64,000 nt of DNA from Streptomyces galbus (GTDB lineage Bacteria > Actinomycetota > Actinomycetes > Streptomycetales > Streptomycetaceae), in assembly GCF_005280195.1 (NCBI RefSeq), contig NZ_SZPR01000007.1:1-64000 (forward strand). The letters run 5' to 3'. The position numbers and the translations under genes are program-made. Shown piece after piece: positions 1-8,354 of the stretch. The notes under the pieces were generated by a model. The model was not told the origin of the DNA. It did not search any database and saw only the letters and a program-made list of their open reading frames with translations. The stretch's first letter is position 1. Each line of letters starts with the position of its first letter.

Positions 1-16
1 TCCCGGGACAACACAC

Positions 17-1495
17 CTAGCCGCACTCCTCGCGCCGGGCCGGCAGCTCCACGGTGACCGTCAGTCCCTCGCCCGGTGCCGTGCGCACCGACACCTCGCC
101 GCCGTGGGCGTGCACCACGCCCTGCACGATCGCCAGCCCGAGGCCGCTGCCCGCGCCGCCGCCCGCGCGGAAGAAGCGGTCGAACACCCGCGCCGCGTCG
201 TCCGCGGCCAGCCCCGGCCCCTTGTCCCGCACCCACAGCCGTACGACGCCCTCGGCGCCCCCCGCCGGCTCCGCGCCGAGCTGCACCGGCACGTCCGCGG
301 GCGTGTGCGTGCGGACGTTGGCGACGAGGTTGCCGAGCACTTGGCGCAGCCCCGACTCGTCCGCGCGCACCCGCACCGACGCGGCAGCGTCCACGGTGAC
401 GGGCCGCTGCGGCTGCTGCGCCCGCAGGTCCTCGGCCGCGTCCCGCACCAGCCGGCTCACGTCGACGTCCCGCAGCCGCAGCTCGGGACGCTGGTCCAGC
501 CGGGCCAGGGTGAGCAGCTCGTCCACGAGCCGGCCCATGCGGTCCACCTCGCCGTTCATCCGGTCCCAGGCCCGGCGCCGCTCCTCGGCCTCGCGCAGCA
601 TCCCCTGGTCGTAGAGCTGGAGGTAGCCGCGGATCGCGGACAGCGGGGTGCGCAGCTCGTGCGAGGCGTCCGCGACGAACCGGCGGAGCTGGGCCGCGCT
701 GTGCTCGCGGGTGCGGTACGCCGACTCCACCTGGTGCAGCATCGAGTTCAGCGCGATCCGGAGCTGCTCCACCTCCCGGGTGGAGTGGTGCCGCGACGGC
801 ACCCGCCGGGTCAGGTCGCCCTCGGCGATCGCCGAGGAGGTCTCCACCATGTCCTCCAGCGGCCGCATCCGCCGCCGCACGCTGAACAGCGTCAGGCACG
901 CCAGCAGCGACAGCAGCAGCGTGCCCACGGCCAGGTCCAGCTTGAGCGCCTTGCCGATGCCCTTGTGCAGGCCGTCGGTGGAGGTGGCCAGCAGGACGTA
1001 CGTGCCGTCGGCGAGGCGGGTGGCGGTCGCGCGGTAGGCGGCGCCGTGGACGTCGACGGAGTGCGGGTCGGGGTCGGAGGTGAGGGCGGCCGGGTCGTCG
1101 ACGGCGTCGGCCAGGCCCCGCTGGGCGGGGGTCGGGGTGACGCCGAACAGGGTCCGGGGACGGCCCCGCGCGTCCAGCGCGGTGAAGATCGAGTCGGGTG
1201 TCGCCCGCTCGTCGAACTGCTCGGGCGCCAGCCCGTCCCGGACGAACGACAGCACGCTGAGCGAGTCGATCTGGCGGACCGTGAGCCTGGTGCTGGCGAG
1301 CGACGTGCGGGTCTTGGTCAGCCCGGAGTCGACCTGGTCGAGCAGGTAGTACCGCATGCCCATCAGGCTGACGGCCGTGGTGGCGACGATGCCGAGGGCG
1401 AGCAGCGCCACGTTGGCGAGGGTGAGCTGCACCCGCAGCGAGTGGATCGCGCGCCGTGCCCGGGGCGCCTTCACCGGCAGCCGGGGACGCCTCAT
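17..1495 (-). CDS. Sensor histidine kinase of a two-component system
   Basis: Membrane histidine kinase of 492 aa that autophosphorylates on a histidine and passes phosphate to the response regulator encoded just upstream. Visible in order: TM1 at about residues 24-47, an extracellular sensor region of about 140 residues, TM2 at about 188-206, a HAMP linker, the HisKA motif DASHELRTPLSAIRG with phospho-acceptor His279, and an HATPase domain with the N box (NLVANVRTH) and glycine boxes DKGPGL and GSGLGLAIV. The ATG overlaps the regulator's TGA (ATGA), which fixes the start and shows translational coupling. The ligand cannot be inferred. The pair is divergent from an MMPL exporter gene, which may be its target. 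Confidence 0.93.
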   Translation of the reverse strand: MRRPRLPVKAPRARRAIHSLRVQLTLANVALLALGIVATTAVSLMGMRYYLLDQVDSGLTKTRTSLASTRLTVRQIDSLSVLSFVRDGLAPEQFDERATPDSIFTALDARGRPRTLFGVTPTPAQRGLADAVDDPAALTSDPDPHSVDVHGAAYRATATRLADGTYVLLATSTDGLHKGIGKALKLDLAVGTLLLSLLACLTLFSVRRRMRPLEDMVETSSAIAEGDLTRRVPSRHHSTREVEQLRIALNSMLHQVESAYRTREHSAAQLRRFVADASHELRTPLSAIRGYLQLYDQGMLREAEERRRAWDRMNGEVDRMGRLVDELLTLARLDQRPELRLRDVDVSRLVRDAAEDLRAQQPQRPVTVDAAASVRVRADESGLRQVLGNLVANVRTHTPADVPVQLGAEPAGGAEGVVRLWVRDKGPGLAADDAARVFDRFFRAGGGAGSGLGLAIVQGVVHAHGGEVSVRTAPGEGLTVTVELPARREECG

Positions 1496-2181
1496 GCCAG
1501 CCCGTACCCGACCCCGCGCCGGGTCGTGATCAACGGAGGGCCCAGCGCGGCGAGTTTGCGCCGCAGGTAGCTGATGTACGTCTCGACGACGGTGGACTCC
1601 GGCGGGGTGTGCTCGTACTGCCAGACGTGGCGCAGCAGTTGCTCCTTGGGCACGATCCGCCCGGCGTTCCGCACCAGGAAGCGCAGCAGCGCGTACTCGG
1701 TGGGCGTCAGCTCGACCGTGCGGCCCGCGCGGTGGACGCTGTACGTCGTCTCGTCCAGTTCCAGGTCGCCGTAGCGCAGCGGGGGGCGCCGGGGCAGGAC
1801 GTCGGCGGGGCGGGTGCGGCGGATGACCGCGCCGATGCGGGCCACCACCACGTCGATGTCGAACGGCTTGGTGATGTAGTCGTCGCCGAAGCCGAGCGCG
1901 CCGACGATCTCCGCGGGCGCGTCCCGCGCGGTGAGGAACACCAGTCCCAGCTCGGGCTGTTCGCCGCGCAGCCGCCGGCCGAGCTCGCGGCCGTCGCCGT
2001 CCGGCAGCATCACGTCCAGCAGGGCCACGTCCGGCCGGGTGCGCCCGGCGAGCTCCAGCGCCGCACGGACCGTGGCCGCGGTCATGACCTCGAAGCGGTG
2101 GAAGCGCAGGGCGATGGCGAGGACGTCCGCGATGCTCGGCTCGTCCTCCACCACCAGTACCGTCCCGGGAGCCGTCGTCAT
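1492..2181 (-). CDS. OmpR/PhoB-family response regulator
   Basis: DNA-binding response regulator of 229 aa, partner of the adjacent histidine kinase. The N-terminal receiver domain shows the acidic pocket (VVEDEPS), phospho-acceptor Asp56 in ALLDVMLPDGDG, the LTARD threonine and the YITKPF lysine. The C-terminal half is a winged helix with the OmpR signatures LTPTEYALLRFLVRN and SYLRRKL, ending in RRGVGYGL. The ATG at 2181 was chosen because the receiver fold begins a few residues later; longer in-frame extension is low-complexity. A GATACT box 6 nt upstream of this ATG suggests a leaderless mRNA. Confidence 0.94.
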   Translation of the reverse strand: MTTAPGTVLVVEDEPSIADVLAIALRFHRFEVMTAATVRAALELAGRTRPDVALLDVMLPDGDGRELGRRLRGEQPELGLVFLTARDAPAEIVGALGFGDDYITKPFDIDVVVARIGAVIRRTRPADVLPRRPPLRYGDLELDETTYSVHRAGRTVELTPTEYALLRFLVRNAGRIVPKEQLLRHVWQYEHTPPESTVVETYISYLRRKLAALGPPLITTRRGVGYGLA

Positions 2182-2330
2182 GACCCCAGTATCGGGCGGT
2201 GGGCCGGTGCGGGGGCGGCCCGCTGCTTTGGAGTTCCTTGAGAGTCGTCCCGGGGAACGGCCTCGCGCGCACCCGTGCGCCCATGCTGGTGCCAGGACCC
2301 GGGGGAACCGAGCGAAGAAGGAGCTTGAGC

Positions 2331-4772
2331 GTGGCGGCATTGGCGCGGTGGTGCCATCGGCACCGGCTGGTGGTCCTGTTGCTGTGGGTGGGGGCGCTGT
2401 TCGGCATGGGGTTCTCGGCCTCGACGGCCGGCACGGACTACGCGAACGTCTTCTCCCTCCCGAACACGGACTCCAAGAAGGCGTACGACCTGATGGAGAA
2501 GGCGTTCCCGGCCCGGGCCGGCGACACCGACACCGTCGTGTGGAAGGTCGACGGGGGCTCGGTGCGCGACGCGGACGTGCGCGCCCGCATCCAGCCCGCG
2601 CTGGAGAAGATCGCCGGGATGAAGGGCGTCGGGGACGTCGCCGGCCCCTACACCGGGGCCGCGGGCGCCGCGCAGGTCAGCCGGGACGGGCGGATCGCGT
2701 ACGCGCAGGTCACCTTCACCCAGCGCGCCAACGAGGTGCCCAAGGACCTCGTGCAGGACGTCGTCGACACCGCGCAGGCGGCCGAACGGGACGGACTGCG
2801 CGTCGAGTTGGGCGGCCAGGCCATCCAGCGCGTGCAGGAGCCCCCGACCGGTCTCGCCGAGATGGTCGGCCTGGTGGCCGCGGCCGTCGTGCTCTTCCTC
2901 GCCTTCGGCTCCGTGTTCGCGATGCTGCTGCCGATCGCGGTGGCGGTCTTCGGCGTGGGCATGGGCCTGTTCGGCACCCAATTGCTCAGCCACAGCACGG
3001 ACATCCCCGACCTGGCCCCGCTGCTCGCCTCGCTGATCGGCCTCGGCGTCGGCATCGACTACGCGCTGTTCATCGTCACCCGGCACCGGCGCGGCCTCCT
3101 GCGGGGCCTGGAACCCGAGGAGTCGGTGATCACCGCGATGAACACCTCCGGGCGGGCGGTGCTGTTCGCGGGCGGCACGGTGTGCATCGCGCTCGCCGGG
3201 ATGCTGGTGACGAACCTGCGCTTCCTGGACGGCGTGGTGATCGGCACGTCCCTCACGGTCGTGCTGAGCGTGCTCGCGGCGACCACCCTGCTGCCGGCCC
3301 TGCTGGGCTTCCTGGGCCCGCGCGTCCTCAGCCGCCGGCAGCGGCGCCGGCTCGCGGAGGTCGGGCCCGAGCCGGAGCGCGCGAGCGGCCTCGCGGCCCG
3401 CTGGTCGTCGGGCGTGCAGCGGCGGCCCCGTACGGTCGCGGCGCTCGCGCTGGTCGTCATGGCCGTCCTGGCGGTGCCGGTGCTGTCGCTGCGGCTCGGC
3501 GCCACCGACCAGGGCAACGACGACACCACGACGACCACCCGCCAGGCGTACGACCTGCTCGCCGAGGGCTTCGGGCCGGGCTTCAACGGCCCCCTGCAGG
3601 TGGTGGCCGACGGCGGCGACACCGCGGCGCTGGTCAAGGGCATCCAGGGCACCCAGGGCGTGGCCCGGGTGGCGGCGCTGCCGCCCGCCGGCGGCGTGAC
3701 GGTGGTCCAGGTGGTGCCGACGACGTCCCCGCAGTCGAAGGAGACCGACGAGCTGATCGACACCCTGCGCGACGAGGTGATCCCGCGGGCCGGGGCGTCG
3801 GCGCACGTGGGCGGGGTGACGGCGGTGTCCAAGGACTTCGCGACGGTCACCGGCGACCGGCTGCCCCTGTTCGTCGCGACGATCATCGGCCTGGGCTTCC
3901 TGCTGCTCCTGGTCGCGTTCCGCTCGCTGGTGGTCCCGCTGACGGCGGCGGTGATGAACCTGATCGCGGCGGCGGCGTCGTTCGGTGTGCTGGTCGCCGT
4001 CTTCCAGTGGGGCTGGGGCCTGGACCTGCTCGCCCTCGGCAAGGAGGGCCCGATCAACGCGTTCCTGCCGGTCATCATGCTGTCGCTGCTCTTCGGCCTG
4101 TCGATGGACTACCAGGTGTTCCTGGTGAGCCGGATGCACGAGGAGTGGGTGCACACCCGGGACAACGCGCGGGCGGTGCGGGTGGGCCTCGCGGAGACCA
4201 GCCGGGTCATCAACTCCGCGGCGCTGATCATGGTGTGCGTCTTCCTCGCCTTCGTCCTCAGCGGCGACTCGGGTGCGGCGATGGCGGGCGTGGGCCTCGC
4301 GGCGGCGGTGGCGCTGGACGCGTTCGTCCTGCGCACGGCGCTGGTCCCGGCGGCGATGCACCTGCTCGGCAGCTCCAACTGGTGGCTGCCGGCCTGGCTC
4401 GACCGGCGGCTGCCCCACCTGGCGGTGGAACCGGCGGAGGACCCGGCCCCGGGCCCCGCCCCCGACGCGGACGGCCCTTCCTCCGTGGTCCACGGCTTCG
4501 TCCGCGCCGCCACGGGCGACCCGGTCGACGGCGCGGCGGTGACCCTCCTGTCCAAGGGCGGCCGCCAACTGGACCGCGTCACCACCCTGGCCGACGGCTC
4601 CTACATCCTCACGGTCCCCGCCCCCGGCACCTACCTCCTGGCGGTGACGTCCCCGGCCCACGGCTCGAACGCCCGCCACGTGACCGTGACCGACATCCCC
4701 CTGACCCACGACGTGGAACTGGCGGGGGGCGGGGTGGACGCGGTCAACCAGCCGAGCCCTGACCGGCCTTGA
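2331..4772 (+). CDS. MMPL family exporter with a C-terminal carboxypeptidase-regulatory-like domain
   Basis: RND-type MMPL transporter, 813 aa, likely exporting a lipid or other hydrophobic molecule across the plasma membrane. It has the usual duplicated layout: one N-terminal TM helix (LVVLLLWVGALFG), an extracellular loop, then a bundle of helices including LIGLGVGIDYALFIVTRHR, followed by a second repeat with LLFGLSMDYQVFLVSRMHEEW. The paired Asp-Tyr residues are typical proton-relay positions. Unusually, the last roughly 90 residues read as a small beta-sandwich of the carboxypeptidase-regulatory type (VHGFVRAATGDPVDGAAVTL, LADGSYILTVPAPGTYLL). GTG at 2331 was chosen for the AAGAAGGAG ribosome site 7 nt upstream. 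The 3' end overlaps the convergent Uma2 gene by 29 bp. Confidence 0.9.
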   Translation: MAALARWCHRHRLVVLLLWVGALFGMGFSASTAGTDYANVFSLPNTDSKKAYDLMEKAFPARAGDTDTVVWKVDGGSVRDADVRARIQPALEKIAGMKGVGDVAGPYTGAAGAAQVSRDGRIAYAQVTFTQRANEVPKDLVQDVVDTAQAAERDGLRVELGGQAIQRVQEPPTGLAEMVGLVAAAVVLFLAFGSVFAMLLPIAVAVFGVGMGLFGTQLLSHSTDIPDLAPLLASLIGLGVGIDYALFIVTRHRRGLLRGLEPEESVITAMNTSGRAVLFAGGTVCIALAGMLVTNLRFLDGVVIGTSLTVVLSVLAATTLLPALLGFLGPRVLSRRQRRRLAEVGPEPERASGLAARWSSGVQRRPRTVAALALVVMAVLAVPVLSLRLGATDQGNDDTTTTTRQAYDLLAEGFGPGFNGPLQVVADGGDTAALVKGIQGTQGVARVAALPPAGGVTVVQVVPTTSPQSKETDELIDTLRDEVIPRAGASAHVGGVTAVSKDFATVTGDRLPLFVATIIGLGFLLLLVAFRSLVVPLTAAVMNLIAAAASFGVLVAVFQWGWGLDLLALGKEGPINAFLPVIMLSLLFGLSMDYQVFLVSRMHEEWVHTRDNARAVRVGLAETSRVINSAALIMVCVFLAFVLSGDSGAAMAGVGLAAAVALDAFVLRTALVPAAMHLLGSSNWWLPAWLDRRLPHLAVEPAEDPAPGPAPDADGPSSVVHGFVRAATGDPVDGAAVTLLSKGGRQLDRVTTLADGSYILTVPAPGTYLLAVTSPAHGSNARHVTVTDIPLTHDVELAGGGVDAVNQPSPDRP

Positions 4773-5361
4773 CGATGCCCTCCACGTCGAGGGCGACCTC
4801 GGCCCCGATGACGTCGGGCAGGGCGACCGTCTCCCCGGGGGCGTGCACGCGGTGGTTCGCGTACGCGCCCCCGTCGGGCTCGGTGAGCACGTGCAGCCGC
4901 TGGTGCTTGCGGTCGACGACGACGTAGACCGGGACCTTCGCCTCGGCGTAGGCGGCGGCCTTGGTCTTGAGGTCGTCCTTCCAGTTGCGGGAGGTGACCT
5001 CGACGACGAGCCGGAAGCAGACGGGGTCGTAGGCGTTGCGCTCGACGTGGTGATCGTCGTAATCGGCGTCCAGCAGCGCGAGATCCGGGATCGCGTAGTC
5101 CTCCGCGCCGCTGGGCAGCCAGATGCCGACGTTCTGGATCACCACGGTCTCCCCTCCGTGCAGCCCGGCGGCGAGGAAGGGAATCATCAGGTCGGTCAGC
5201 ACGTGGCCGTGTCGGGCATCCGGTGAAGGGGTCACGAGGAGATGGCCTCCGATGATCTCGACGCGGTAGCCCGGATGACGCTCCATGATCTCGTCGGCGA
5301 CGGCCGCGAGGGAGAACGGCTCGTCGGCGTCGAAAGGCTGCTCGACGGATGCGGCGGACAT
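4744..5361 (-). CDS. Uma2 family (DUF820) putative restriction endonuclease-like protein
   Basis: PD-(D/E)XK nuclease-fold protein of 205 aa of the Uma2 family, which is abundant in Streptomyces and cyanobacteria and of unknown cellular role. The expected core is present: IPDLALLD supplies the Asp, RLVVEVTSRNW the Glu, and KTKAAAYAEAKVPVYVVVD the Lys and the following strand. The start at 5361 is set by AGGAGG 6 nt upstream; an upstream in-frame ATG at 5397 has no such site. It appears monocistronic and converges on the exporter gene. Confidence 0.9.
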   Translation of the reverse strand: MSAASVEQPFDADEPFSLAAVADEIMERHPGYRVEIIGGHLLVTPSPDARHGHVLTDLMIPFLAAGLHGGETVVIQNVGIWLPSGAEDYAIPDLALLDADYDDHHVERNAYDPVCFRLVVEVTSRNWKDDLKTKAAAYAEAKVPVYVVVDRKHQRLHVLTEPDGGAYANHRVHAPGETVALPDVIGAEVALDVEGIVKAGQGSAG

Positions 5362-5451
5362 CACGTGCCTCCTAGGGGCTGGTGTCGAGAGCATCATCGT
5401 AGGCAGCCGGGAGCCCGCATGTCCGGACAGGCGCCGTTCACCCGGAAGTGA

Positions 5452-6207
5452 TCACTCCCGGTCCCCCCGCCCCTTCCCCGGGTCGGGCAGGACCCGCGTC
5501 ATGCCCGGCAGGAAGTCCGTGAACAGTTCGTGGACCTCGTGGACCAGGGGGCGCAGGAGGCGGAAGCGGGCCAGGGAGACGCCGCGGGCCGTGAGGCGGG
5601 CCCCGCGTTCGGCGAGGCGGTAGCTGCGCTCGCGGCCCTCGGTGCGGTCGAAGATCCAGTACAGGACGAGGCCCATCTGGGAGAGCCACATCAGCTCGGG
5701 CAGCACGTCCCGCAGCTCCTCGGGCACCTTGGTCCGCGTCGCCCCCGCCAGCACCTCGCGGTGGACGGAGATGGCCTCCTCGCGCGCGTGCTCGCTCTCC
5801 GGGGAGAACGGGCTGAGGGGGCTGTCCGGGTCGGCGGCGTTCTTGAAGAACTGCACGGCGAACTCGTGGTACGGCTTCGCCACGTCCAGCCACACCCGCA
5901 GCACGCCCGCGAGCCGGGCCTCCAGGTCGGTCTCCCGGTCCAGGACCGCGCGGACCGCCTGCCGGTGCTCGGCGGCGAGGCGGTCGTAGAAGCCCTGGAT
6001 GAGGTGTTCCTTGCCCGCGAAGTAGTAGTACGCGTTGCCGACCGAGACCCCGGCCTCCTGGGCGATGGCCCGCATCGTCGTCTTGTCGTACCCGCGCTCC
6101 TGGAACAGCCGCATCGCGGTCTCCAGGATCAGCGCGCGGGTCTGCTCGGACTTGCTGGGGACGGGGGCCGGCTCCTCGGGGCCGGCGCCCTGGTTCTTCG
6201 CGGACAC
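5452..6207 (-). CDS. TetR family transcriptional regulator
   Basis: TetR-type repressor, 251 aa, third gene of a minus-strand operon. The helix-turn-helix spans about residues 20-66 (RALILETAMRLFQERGYDKT, then TMRAIAQEAGVSVGNAYYYF and AGKEHLIQGFYDRL). The C-terminal ligand domain is not recognised. It lies 9 bp after the DCC-family gene, so it is probably co-transcribed. Two copies of the palindrome TTGAACrCGTTCAA sit in front of the operon (7177-7234), which fits autoregulation by this protein; that link is inference. The start is GTG at 6207; no strong ribosome site is visible. Confidence 0.9.
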   Translation of the reverse strand: MSAKNQGAGPEEPAPVPSKSEQTRALILETAMRLFQERGYDKTTMRAIAQEAGVSVGNAYYYFAGKEHLIQGFYDRLAAEHRQAVRAVLDRETDLEARLAGVLRVWLDVAKPYHEFAVQFFKNAADPDSPLSPFSPESEHAREEAISVHREVLAGATRTKVPEELRDVLPELMWLSQMGLVLYWIFDRTEGRERSYRLAERGARLTARGVSLARFRLLRPLVHEVHELFTDFLPGMTRVLPDPGKGRGDRE

Positions 6208-6216
6208 GGACAGAGC

Positions 6217-6759
6217 CTAACGAGTGGCGCAGGTCCCGCCGGCACAGCCGTCGCCGCCCGGCGGGTACGTCCATCCGGCGGCGGGGTCGTACACCCACCC
6301 GTCCGCCCGCCGGTAGCCCTGCCCGCCCCACGGCCGGTCCTGCGCCTGCGGCGGCCCGGAGGGGGCCGGCCAGGCCGGGGCCCGCCCGCGCTCCCGCCAC
6401 CTGGCCGCGGCCAGCGCCGCCCCCCGGGCGAGCCGCAGCCCCGAGGGGGTGCTCAGCCGGTGGGCCAGGGCCCGGTGCCGGCGCAGCGCCCACAGGGTCA
6501 CGACCCAGGCGGCGGCGTCCCGGTAGACCTGCCCGGCGTCGTCCACGACGGTGATCTCGTCGAGGGTGGCGCCGTGGTCGAGTCCGGGGAAGAGCCGCCG
6601 GGCCTGCTCCGACCCGGCCGGGACCAGGTCGAGCGGCACGAGCTGCGGCTGCCGGACGAGCCAGTCGCGCAGGAAGGCACACGGCGGGCACGCGGCGTCC
6701 CAGAGGACGGTCAGCCCGCGCACCGGGACGCGGGCGGTCTCGGCCGGCACCGGGATCAC
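6217..6759 (-). CDS. DCC family thiol-disulfide oxidoreductase-like protein
   Basis: DCC1-family protein of 180 aa, a thioredoxin-related fold with a conserved D-x2-C-x2-C motif. Here it reads WDAACPPC, with the cysteines at residues 24 and 27. DCC proteins are predicted thiol-disulfide oxidoreductases; the substrate is unknown. The C-terminal 50 residues are Pro/Gly/Trp/Tyr-rich (GYRRADGWVYDPAAGWTYPP) and end in a Cys-containing tail, not part of the DCC domain. The GTG overlaps the upstream gene's TGA by 4 bp (GTGA), so the two are translationally coupled. Confidence 0.85.
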   Translation of the reverse strand: MIPVPAETARVPVRGLTVLWDAACPPCAFLRDWLVRQPQLVPLDLVPAGSEQARRLFPGLDHGATLDEITVVDDAGQVYRDAAAWVVTLWALRRHRALAHRLSTPSGLRLARGAALAAARWRERGRAPAWPAPSGPPQAQDRPWGGQGYRRADGWVYDPAAGWTYPPGGDGCAGGTCATR

Positions 6760-7163
6760 GCGCCCGGCGTGGGGGCGACCCGGCCCTGCGGCCGCACCGG
6801 CGGCACCTGCTCCCGCTCCAGCAGCCCCCGCCGCCGGATCCGGTTGAGCACGTACACGTTGCCCAGGTGCATCACCCCGAGCACCAGCAGCACGACGCCG
6901 AGCTTGGTGGACAGGGCCTCGAAGACGCCGCGGGCGTCCTCGACGGTGTCGTCGCCGCTCAGGTACAGCGCGACGAAGCCGAGGTTGACGAGGTAGAAGC
7001 CGACCACCAGCAGGTGGTTGACGGCGTCCGCGAGCTTCTCGTCGCCGTGCAGCACGTCGGCGAGGAAGACCCGGCCGTTGCGGCTGAGGGTCCGGGCCAC
7101 CCAGACGGTCAGCGCGATGCTGACGACCAGGTAGATGACGTAGGCGATGACGGTGCGGTCCAT
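6756..7163 (-). CDS. Small integral membrane protein, first gene of a TetR-controlled operon
   Basis: Unrecognised 135-aa membrane protein with three evident TM helices: about residues 5-27 (VIAYVIYLVVSIALTVWVAR), 50-67 and 87-107, plus a basic C-terminal tail. The ATG at 7163 has a GGGGTGGGG ribosome site just upstream. A longer reading from 7241 would run through two operator-like palindromes and is therefore unlikely. It is coupled to a DCC thiol-disulfide protein and a TetR regulator, so it may work with the DCC protein at the membrane; this is inference only. Confidence 0.75.
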   Translation of the reverse strand: MDRTVIAYVIYLVVSIALTVWVARTLSRNGRVFLADVLHGDEKLADAVNHLLVVGFYLVNLGFVALYLSGDDTVEDARGVFEALSTKLGVVLLVLGVMHLGNVYVLNRIRRRGLLEREQVPPVRPQGRVAPTPGA

Positions 7164-7176
7164 GCCCCACCCCTTC

Positions 7177-7190
7177 TTGAACGCGTTCAA
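7177..7190. promoter_or_regulatory. Operator-like palindrome TTGAACGCGTTCAA (proximal)
   Basis: A perfect 14-bp palindrome between the predicted transcription start and the start codon at 7163. The same half-sites recur at 7221-7234, with 44 bp between centres, about four helical turns. Probably bound by the TetR protein of the same operon (inference). Confidence 0.6.
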
Positions 7191-7205
7191 AACGCTGACA
7201 GGGTG

Positions 7206-7234
7206 ACTGTAGACCTGTTTTTGAACACGTTCAA
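7206..7234 (-). promoter_or_regulatory. Candidate promoter overlapped by operator
   Basis: On the minus strand TTGAAC (7229-7234) is separated by 17 nt from TACAGT (7206-7211), a plausible -35/-10 pair for the operon starting at 7163. The -35 box lies inside the distal palindrome. Confidence 0.5.
7221..7234. promoter_or_regulatory. Operator-like palindrome TTGAACACGTTCAA (distal)
   Basis: Second copy of the TTGAAC-NN-GTTCAA motif, overlapping the candidate -35 box. Binding here would block RNA polymerase directly. Confidence 0.6.
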
Positions 7235-7268
7235 GACACATGTGGCCAGGGGGGCGGGCGGGCCGGGC

Positions 7269-7679
7269 TCAGCCGCGGCGGCCCAGCTCCGGACGCTTGG
7301 TGTAGTCGGTGAAGCCGAGGACGTTGCCCCAGGGATCGCACACCTCGACCGTCCAGCCGGTGGCCACCGCGAACGGTTCGTCCAGCGGCGGGATGCCGGC
7401 CGCCGCGAGCCGTCGCGCCGCCTCCCGCGCGTCCGGCACCTCCAGCCACACCCGCGGGGACGGCCAGGGCGGCGGCCGGTGCCCCAGCCCGTCCTCCCGC
7501 CGCAGCAGGACGCCGGGCGTCTCGCCCCCGACCTTCAGCAGGGCGATCCCGCCCTCGTCGAACCGGAAGCCCACCACGAACCCGGCCCGCTCGTAGAACC
7601 CGACGGCCTCGTCGAGGTCCCCCACGGGCAGCAGGACGTTGTCGAATCCGAGCAGCTCGTACGACTGGTCATCTGACAT
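7269..7679 (-). CDS. VOC family (glyoxalase/bleomycin-resistance fold) protein
   Basis: Small VOC-superfamily protein of 136 aa with paired beta-alpha-beta-beta-beta modules. Visible are LLGFDNVLLPVGDLDEAVGF at the N terminus, VWLEVPDAREAARRLAAAG in the middle and WTVEVCDPWGNVLGFTDYTK at the end. Members are metal-dependent lyases, dioxygenases or drug-binding proteins; nothing here identifies the substrate. It lies upstream of the TetR-controlled operon on the same strand but is separated from it by the operator region. Confidence 0.85.
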   Translation of the reverse strand: MSDDQSYELLGFDNVLLPVGDLDEAVGFYERAGFVVGFRFDEGGIALLKVGGETPGVLLRREDGLGHRPPPWPSPRVWLEVPDAREAARRLAAAGIPPLDEPFAVATGWTVEVCDPWGNVLGFTDYTKRPELGRRG

Positions 7680-7859
7680 ACCGTCAGAATAGGTGCGGAC
7701 CGTCCGTGAACCCGTGAGGGCACGCCCCGCCCCGCACGGCCGTCGCCCCGGGCCCGGACCCGGCTTCTCAGCGGGCCGCTGCCTCCTGCAAGATGACCTG
7801 GACTCACTTCACTGTCGGAGCCGACAGGTCCGTCCATGTGCCAACGGGGAGACACCGCC

Positions 7860-8354
7860 GTGACCGAACAGCCGCAGCAGCCGCAGCAGCCGCCCCAGCC
7901 GGGGTACGGCTACCCGAACGCCGGCCCGGGGCCGTACGGGGGCGGCCAGGCCGGCCCCTACGGCTCCCCGCAGCAGGGCTACGGCCAGCAGGCGTACGGC
8001 CAGCCCGGCTACGGGCAGCAGGGCTACGCCCAGGGCGGCTACCAGCAGCCCGGTTACGGCTACCCGCAGGGCGGCGCCGTCCCGCCCGGCTCCTACACCG
8101 GCGACCCGAACGCCCCGTACGGCTACGACCCCTACGGGCGCCCCTACTCCGACAAGTCGAAGATCGTCGCGGGCATCCTCCAGCTGTTCCTCGGCACCTT
8201 CGGCGTCGGCCGGTTCTACATCGGCAACGTCGGCCTCGGCCTCGCCCAGCTCTTCACCTGCGGCGGCTTCGGCATCTGGGCCCTGATCGACGGCATCATC
8301 CTGCTGACCAGCAGCAACACCACCGACGCCCAGGGACGGGTCCTGCGTGGCTGA
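7860..8354 (+). CDS. TM2 domain membrane protein with Gly/Gln/Tyr-rich N terminus
   Basis: Protein of 164 aa. The first 90 or so residues are a low-complexity stretch of repeated YGQQ/GYG/YPQ units, likely disordered and cytoplasmic. The C-terminal part is a TM2 domain: SDKSKIVAGILQLFLGTFGV, then a RFY motif, then GIWALIDGIILL, giving two TM helices joined by a short turn. The cellular role of TM2 proteins is unknown. GTG at 7860 was chosen for the GGGGAG site upstream. It overlaps the next gene by 8 bp and has a close paralogue at 9014. Confidence 0.85.
   Translation: MTEQPQQPQQPPQPGYGYPNAGPGPYGGGQAGPYGSPQQGYGQQAYGQPGYGQQGYAQGGYQQPGYGYPQGGAVPPGSYTGDPNAPYGYDPYGRPYSDKSKIVAGILQLFLGTFGVGRFYIGNVGLGLAQLFTCGGFGIWALIDGIILLTSSNTTDAQGRVLRG

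Noticed and set aside
2178..4709. 843-codon minus-strand frame opposite the MMPL gene
   Set aside because: His/Arg/Gln-rich shadow frame; MMPL motifs are on the plus strand.
7721..7859. Possible small gene before the first TM2 gene
   Set aside because: No start with ribosome site and coding-like composition; treated as upstream control region.
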